64,000 nucleotides of DNA from positions 156,949 through 220,948 of the forward strand of contig NZ_JBHOQR010000025.1 in NCBI RefSeq assembly GCF_042408815.1, read 5' to 3'. This stretch comes from Thermoflexus sp042408815 (GTDB lineage: Bacteria; Chloroflexota; Anaerolineae; Thermoflexales; Thermoflexaceae). The position numbers and the translations under genes were made by a program. This document shows positions 60,551-64,000 of this stretch, one piece after another. Under the pieces are notes generated by a model. The model saw nothing but the letters and a program-made list of their open reading frames with translations, searched no databases and was not told the origin of the DNA. Position 1 is the first letter of the stretch. Each line of letters begins with the position of its first letter.

Positions 60551-60761
60551 CAAGCTTGCCGAATCCGGATGGAGCACCTAGAAGGATGTATAACAGGTGA
60601 GGGTGCAGAGGTCTTCTTGAAAGCCCTATCTTTTTGGAGGTGGGTGCATCGCAGGCACGATTCCCCACCTTCAGGGATGTTCCTCCTCCTCTCGGTGCTG
60701 CGCAGCGGCGCGAAGGAGGACAAGCTTCCTGAGCCTTTCATAACGGAGGGATAACAGGTGA
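60551..60761 (+). repeat. imperfect direct repeat in the leader of the IMPase gene
   Basis: CAAGCTT followed after some 30-40 bases by ATAACAGGTGA occurs at 60551-60600 and again at 60721-60761, the second copy containing the GTG start of the IMPase gene. The first copy is followed by a short frame of seven codons. It may be a partial duplication of the translation-start region. The rest of 60375-60757 contains a TATAAT at 60518-60523 and no gene that I can support. Confidence 0.4.
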
Positions 60762-61567
60762 CGGCTTTCACCTCGGTGTTCAATCAGGCGTATCGGGTTG
60801 CTGTGGAAGCGGCCCTGGAGGCCGGGCGAATCCTTCGCTGGCATTTCCAGCGCGGCTTGGAGATCCGGTATAAGGGCGAGATCGATCTGGTTACCGAAGC
60901 CGATCTGGCCTCCGAACAGGCAGTGCTCGCTCGAATCCAGAGCGCCTTTCCGGATCATCGAGTGCTGGCGGAGGAGAGCGGGGAGACGGATCGCGACTCA
61001 CCTTGGCTCTGGGTGGTGGATCCCCTGGATGGCACCACGAATTTCGCCCATGGGTTCCCGGTTTTCGCCGTCTCCATCGCCGTGCTCCATGAAGGGCAGC
61101 GAGAGCTGGCGGTGGTGTATGACGTGATGCGCGACGAGCTCTTTACCGCGCGACGTGGTGAAGGGGCCTTTCTGAACGGACGGCCGATCCGGGTGACCCA
61201 AACGCCGCGGCTGGAGGCAGCATTGCTGGTGACCGGGTTTCCGTATGATCGTCAGGAATCGCCTCTGGATAACACCCGCGAGTTTCTTGCGTTATTGAAG
61301 CGCTGCCATGGGGTGCTGCGCGTGGGGTCTGCAGCGCTGGACCTGGCCTCGGTTGCCGCGGGGCGCCTGGATGGATACTGGGAGTTCCAGTTAGGCCCCT
61401 GGGATCTGGCGGCGGGGGCTTTGCTGGTGGAGGAGGCCGGCGGTCGTGTTACGACCCCCATGGGGGATCCACTGCCGCCGCTGGGCACCGATATCGTGGC
61501 CACCAATGGCCTGATCCATACCGAGCTTCTGGAAGTTCTGGCCAGGTGTCGAGCGACCATCGTGTAG
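60758..61567 (+). CDS. inositol monophosphatase family phosphatase
   Basis: A 269-residue Mg-dependent phosphatase. Metal motifs are present in order: KGEIDLVTEAD, EES (LAEESGE), the signature WVVDPLDGTTNFAHGFP and the C-terminal WDLAAGALLVEEAGG. It should dephosphorylate inositol-1-phosphate, or possibly NADP, fructose-1,6-bisphosphate or PAP as in related families. The start is a GTG at 60758 preceded by GGAGGGATAAC. It is the last intact high-GC housekeeping-type gene before the accessory end of the window. Confidence 0.92.
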   Translation: MTAFTSVFNQAYRVAVEAALEAGRILRWHFQRGLEIRYKGEIDLVTEADLASEQAVLARIQSAFPDHRVLAEESGETDRDSPWLWVVDPLDGTTNFAHGFPVFAVSIAVLHEGQRELAVVYDVMRDELFTARRGEGAFLNGRPIRVTQTPRLEAALLVTGFPYDRQESPLDNTREFLALLKRCHGVLRVGSAALDLASVAAGRLDGYWEFQLGPWDLAAGALLVEEAGGRVTTPMGDPLPPLGTDIVATNGLIHTELLEVLARCRATIV

Positions 61568-61698
61568 TATTCTCCCTCGCTAGGAGCATCTCGCCATCTG
61601 GATGGGGGCCAAACGAAGCAGGCCCGGAGCCTGTGGAAAAGCCCGGATGGCCAGGTGGGGCTTATCGATGCTGAGGGGGAGGTGGGGGAGCCTACCTC

Positions 61699-62007
61699 TT
61701 GAACACCCATACGCCAGCCGCGTTCTACAAGACCTTCTCGCCGAAGGAAGCACGGCGGTTGACGCAGCAGTTGGAATTTCACTACACGCCCAAGCATGTT
61801 CGTTGGCTGAGCATGGTGGAGATCGAATTTTCCATTTTGGAGTGGCAGTGTTTGCGTCGACGATTGGCAGATATGGCCGCGGTGGAACGGGAGGTGCAGG
61901 CCTAGGCAGAAGCCTGGAATGCGGCCCCAGCGACGGTCGATGGGCGCTTTACGACTTCCCAAGCTCGAGAGAAGTTTTATCGGCATTACCCCAAGGTGGA
62001 CGAATGA
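61699..62007 (+). mobile_element. IS630-type transposase remnant (C-terminal part, nonsense mutation)
   Basis: About 101 codons match the C-terminal DDE region of IS630-family transposases: NTHTPAAFYKTFSPKEARRL, LEFHYTPKH, then SMVEIEFSILEWQCLRRRLA with the third catalytic Glu, and ATVDGRFTTSQAREKFYRHYP. A TAG at 61903-61905 stands in the usual AW-E-A position, so a Trp codon appears to have mutated. The N-terminal two thirds and both inverted repeats are missing or not visible. Confidence 0.75.
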
Positions 62008-62045
62008 TTATTAAATCAATGGGATCAAGTCCTAGGGTGCAAGCC

Positions 62046-62139
62046 ACCTAACGGCCTCGAGCTCAGCCGCTGCGACCGAGGCGGGCGGAGCGAAGCGAAG
62101 CCCGCCGAGGGAGCAGTCGGCTGCAGCGGGAGGTTAGGC
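62046..62139 (-). mobile_element. integron attC-like recombination site
   Basis: A 94-base imperfect palindrome. Read on the minus strand it begins GCCTAAC (R'' = RYYYAAC) and ends GTTAGGT (R' = GTTRRRY), with an inner L''-like GCCGAC and an L'-like GTCGCAGC...GGCTGAGCTC, extra-helical asymmetry, and a variable terminal hairpin (GGCGGGC with GCCCGCC around the TTCGCTTCGCT loop). The TAA stop of the minus-strand gene is inside GCCTAAC, exactly as in many integron cassettes. No integrase gene is seen in the window, so it would be a lone attC (CALIN-type) or a cassette inserted at a secondary site. Confidence 0.6.
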
Positions 62140-62499
62140 GGTACGTGCTTCCCTATATTCTTCTAACCGAGTCAGGGCTAATGCTGTCCACATAAGAAGA
62201 GTAGTCGGAGTATAGAACCATCTGAATGGACCGCCCATTAATACAAGTAGTGTCAACATTCCTGTGCTGAGCCAGAATAATAACCTTCCCACTTTCTTAT
62301 TTGACCTGCGTTCTGCTATGAAGCCAAGTAAACCAATAGTCGATGGAATCGCAAGCAGAACCGCGAAAGTCTTTTGGAGTTGGACAGTGGTTGAATTGAC
62401 GTGTTCTTGGGCAGTAGTCCATAGCCATGCAGACAGGATCCATGCAATGGCACAAGCAAGTGACATTAAGCCCCAGCGCAGTCCTTTAAGGCTTAGCAT
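62134..62499 (-). CDS. small membrane protein, cassette-like gene ending inside the attC-like site
   Basis: A 121-residue protein with four likely membrane helices (LACAIAWILSAWLWTTA; FAVLLAIPSTIGLLGFI; GRLLFWLSTGMLTLLVLMGG; TTLLMWTALAL) and a charged tail. AAGGAGG sits well before the ATG at 62499. Its GC content is clearly below that of the neighbours and its stop codon overlaps the R'' box of the attC-like palindrome, both marks of an integron gene cassette. No family recognised. Confidence 0.65.
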   Translation of the reverse strand: MLSLKGLRWGLMSLACAIAWILSAWLWTTAQEHVNSTTVQLQKTFAVLLAIPSTIGLLGFIAERRSNKKVGRLLFWLSTGMLTLLVLMGGPFRWFYTPTTLLMWTALALTRLEEYREARTA

Positions 62500-62674
62500 T
62501 GAATAGGCCTCCTTCTCCCAGGCGGGATTCGAGAAACTTAAGACTATGCGAATACGGTTCTTGACTGTGAGTATTAGTCGTGCGATGTAGAACTATTTTG
62601 GGCGGCTTGCACTCATAGAGTAGACCGTGTAACTGAAATTCGCGCTCCTGGTTAAGGCGATTGGCTCTCACCAG

Positions 62675-63578
62675 TCACGGTGTAGTAACCCAACCGCCAT
62701 AATAGACGCTACCACCTGGCACAATGGACCCACTGAAATCACCTGTAATACTACAGCTTCCGTTATACCACACTGTATCCCTTACATAGTGAGTATGCGG
62801 ATATGTCTCAAAAAGCCAAGCGAAGCTCCCCCATCCCGCAAAGTGTTGATATTGAGCAGGGAGTGTGGGCCCATATAGCCACGCATGAGGACCGTCAGTT
62901 CCATGCCATCCATCTGGAAACCAACTTGCAACCACATATCCGTTCTATATGTTGCTGCTATTCCAAGACCAACTTATAACGGCCTCAATTGGTGTGAGTC
63001 TTAATCCGCCACCATCAACCAGGCGCCGGAATCCATGGCAAGTACTGCTTGTAGCCAGAATCCCTGCGGCGGCAAAATGGGTCCAGGTTTCTTCCAGGTA
63101 TCCCGCCAGCATACTTGCATATTCCCGTCCGTTCGGTCTCCAGGGCTTCCATGGCCGTGAGGCGTGTCCGTTGCTCCTGATCGAGGCGCTGGATCTCCTG
63201 TTCCACGAAGGCTTTCGTACTTTCGTCCCATTGGTCCTGATCCCGAAAGAGCGCCCAGGTTTTGGCCATGGCTTCGGGAAGGCCGCATTGGGCAGGGGGC
63301 CGGGCATAGGCTTGGGGAGTGCGAAGAGGACGATAATCTTCTGGCAGGGCAAAGGGGTCCTGCAAGGCTCGCAAACGCAGGCGCACCGCCTGTTCCAGCG
63401 CGATCTCTCCCGATTCCAATGCCTGGTCGATGCGTTCGATGGCTTCCTGCCAGGCCGGGGGAGGGACTTCGTTTTGCCCAGGTAGGCGGGACACGCGAGA
63501 AGCCAGGCCCTGTGTCCCCTGGAGCAGGAGAAGTACCGGCACAAAAAGGCCTGCTCATATTTGCATCCACCGTTTCAT
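62675..63578 (-). pseudogene. secreted protein gene with three lesions
   Basis: From an ATG at 63578 (after GGGAGGT) the frame reads MKRWMQI-stop-AGLFVPVLLLLQGTQGLAS, a signal peptide with a TGA at codon 8, probably from TGG. It continues with a charged helical region (EAIERIDQALESGEIALEQA ... VEQEIQRLDQEQRTRLTAME) to about 63130, where a frameshift moves the coding to REYASMLAGYLEETWTHFAA and LVDGGGLRLTPIEAVISWSW. A TAG at 62945-62947 is followed in frame by NGYVVASWFPDGWHGTD and a C-terminal Trp/Tyr/Gly-rich segment to TTP. All three parts belong to one dead gene of about 300 codons. Family not recognised. The first two thirds are GC-rich, the last third is not. A 61-codon frame at 62486-62671 between this and the next gene is of doubtful reality. 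Confidence 0.6.
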
Positions 63579-63600
63579 TTGGCACCTCCCTTCTCAGCGT

Positions 63601-64000
63601 TTAGCGAACGCCAATGCGAAGTGTATTTCCTAAGTAGAATATTTTAGGCCGCTCTGTTGTTATTATGCTGCCATTGATGAGGGCTCCCACAGAAACCCTC
63701 GGGCGTTCCGTCCCTGCAGGTTCCCACTCCTCAGGCAGAATTTGAAACTCAAAGGTCAATTCTTCACCGGGGGGTAAAGCAGTTTCACTATAGGCCAGAT
63801 CTGGGTGTTGTTTCTCCCACACTATGTCTTCTCCCCGCACACTTATAACGATCGAAATAGCCGGCTCAAGCTCGCCTCCATAATCGACGGGGCGCAAGAC
63901 AACCGGCGTATCCGAGGCATTGCGCACGGTTACCCGGAAATACAGGGGGTCTTTCCTGTACACATACTTTCGTTGGGCCGAATAGACGATGAGTTGGACG
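63601..64000 (-). CDS. protein of unknown function, 5' end cut by window edge
   Basis: The minus strand has an uninterrupted frame from the right edge to a TAA at 63601: VQLIVYSAQRKYVYRKDPLY, then VTVRNASDTPVVLRPVDYGG, then LPPGEELTFEFQILPEEWEP and ending NTLRIGVR. The beta-rich pattern with a 'ravel' of Asn-Ala-Ser-Asp-Thr and Pro-Pro-Gly-Glu suggests an extracellular immunoglobulin-like domain. It may be co-transcribed with the adjacent secreted-protein pseudogene; the ribosome binding site of that gene lies just downstream of this stop. Confidence 0.6.
   Translation of the reverse strand, partial: VQLIVYSAQRKYVYRKDPLYFRVTVRNASDTPVVLRPVDYGGELEPAISIVISVRGEDIVWEKQHPDLAYSETALPPGEELTFEFQILPEEWEPAGTERPRVSVGALINGSIITTERPKIFYLGNTLRIGVR

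Noticed and set aside
62486..62671. 61-codon minus-strand frame between the cassette-like gene and the pseudogene
   Set aside because: Starts at a weak GTG, overlaps the start of the cassette-like gene, and has no recognisable pattern.

Overview
The window is GC-rich, gene-dense bacterial DNA. The combination of genes fits a thermophilic, probably anaerobic or facultative member of the Chloroflexota (Thermoflexus/Anaerolineae-like). The evidence is: giant multi-GAF hybrid kinases, a tungsto-enzyme of the aldehyde:ferredoxin oxidoreductase family, a YgeY-YgeW-carbamate kinase set, a B12-dependent methylmalonyl-CoA mutase small subunit with MeaB, a T-box controlled valS, and Tat-exported and Pro/Thr/Ser-linker envelope proteins. 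The taxonomic call is inference; no rRNA, tRNA or CRISPR array was found.

Layout. 1-7000: a GH13 alpha-glucosidase (cut by the left edge), a methyltransferase, a HIT hydrolase, then zwf-pgl-eno (oxidative pentose phosphate entry and glycolysis). 7100-14250: a hepT-like remnant, then ygeY-ygeW-arcC (a nitrogen/carbamoyl route that should yield ATP), NAD kinase, dprA and an exported cyclase-family amidohydrolase. 14300-19200: acs, mcmA2, meaB, plsX (acetate and propionate activation, cobalamin chemistry, phospholipid start). 19200-27700: a gene broken by a 13-bp tandem duplication, clpC, a NYN RNase-like gene, T-box-valS, hsp20. 28000-30950: tungsten AOR and an alpha/beta hydrolase with Thr in the nucleophile elbow. 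30980-38400: a signalling island (single-domain receiver, 1998-residue seven-GAF hybrid histidine kinase, receiver-GGDEF). 38800-40700: DtxR-type regulator, small zincin, EF-P-like factor. 40000-44200: a stretch flanked by a 28-bp perfect inverted repeat and rich in decayed genes (kinase fragment, livM/livG, caxA) but also holding intact small genes (FmdB-type zinc ribbon, CsoR/CstR-type regulator, OsmC). 44300-60300: a surface-glycan/envelope region (UbiA-type phosphoribosyltransferase, GT39, GT4, epimerase, flippase-like protein, O-antigen ligase-like protein, LysM protein) with a histidine kinase lacking its phospho-acceptor His, a tandem-HTH regulator and an H1-like Lys/Ala tail protein. 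60700-64000: an inositol-monophosphatase family gene followed by an accessory end: an IS630-type transposase remnant, an integron attC-like site directly abutting a small lower-GC gene, and a secreted-protein pseudogene with three lesions.

Decayed genes are numerous (about ten in 64 kb), and many of the oddities are single-residue losses in catalytic motifs. The attC-like site with its cassette-like gene, the possible persulfide-sensor/OsmC pair and the exported cyclase near the YgeY/YgeW/ArcC set are the best places to look for undescribed biology. All protein identities come from reading motifs by eye; no database search was possible.
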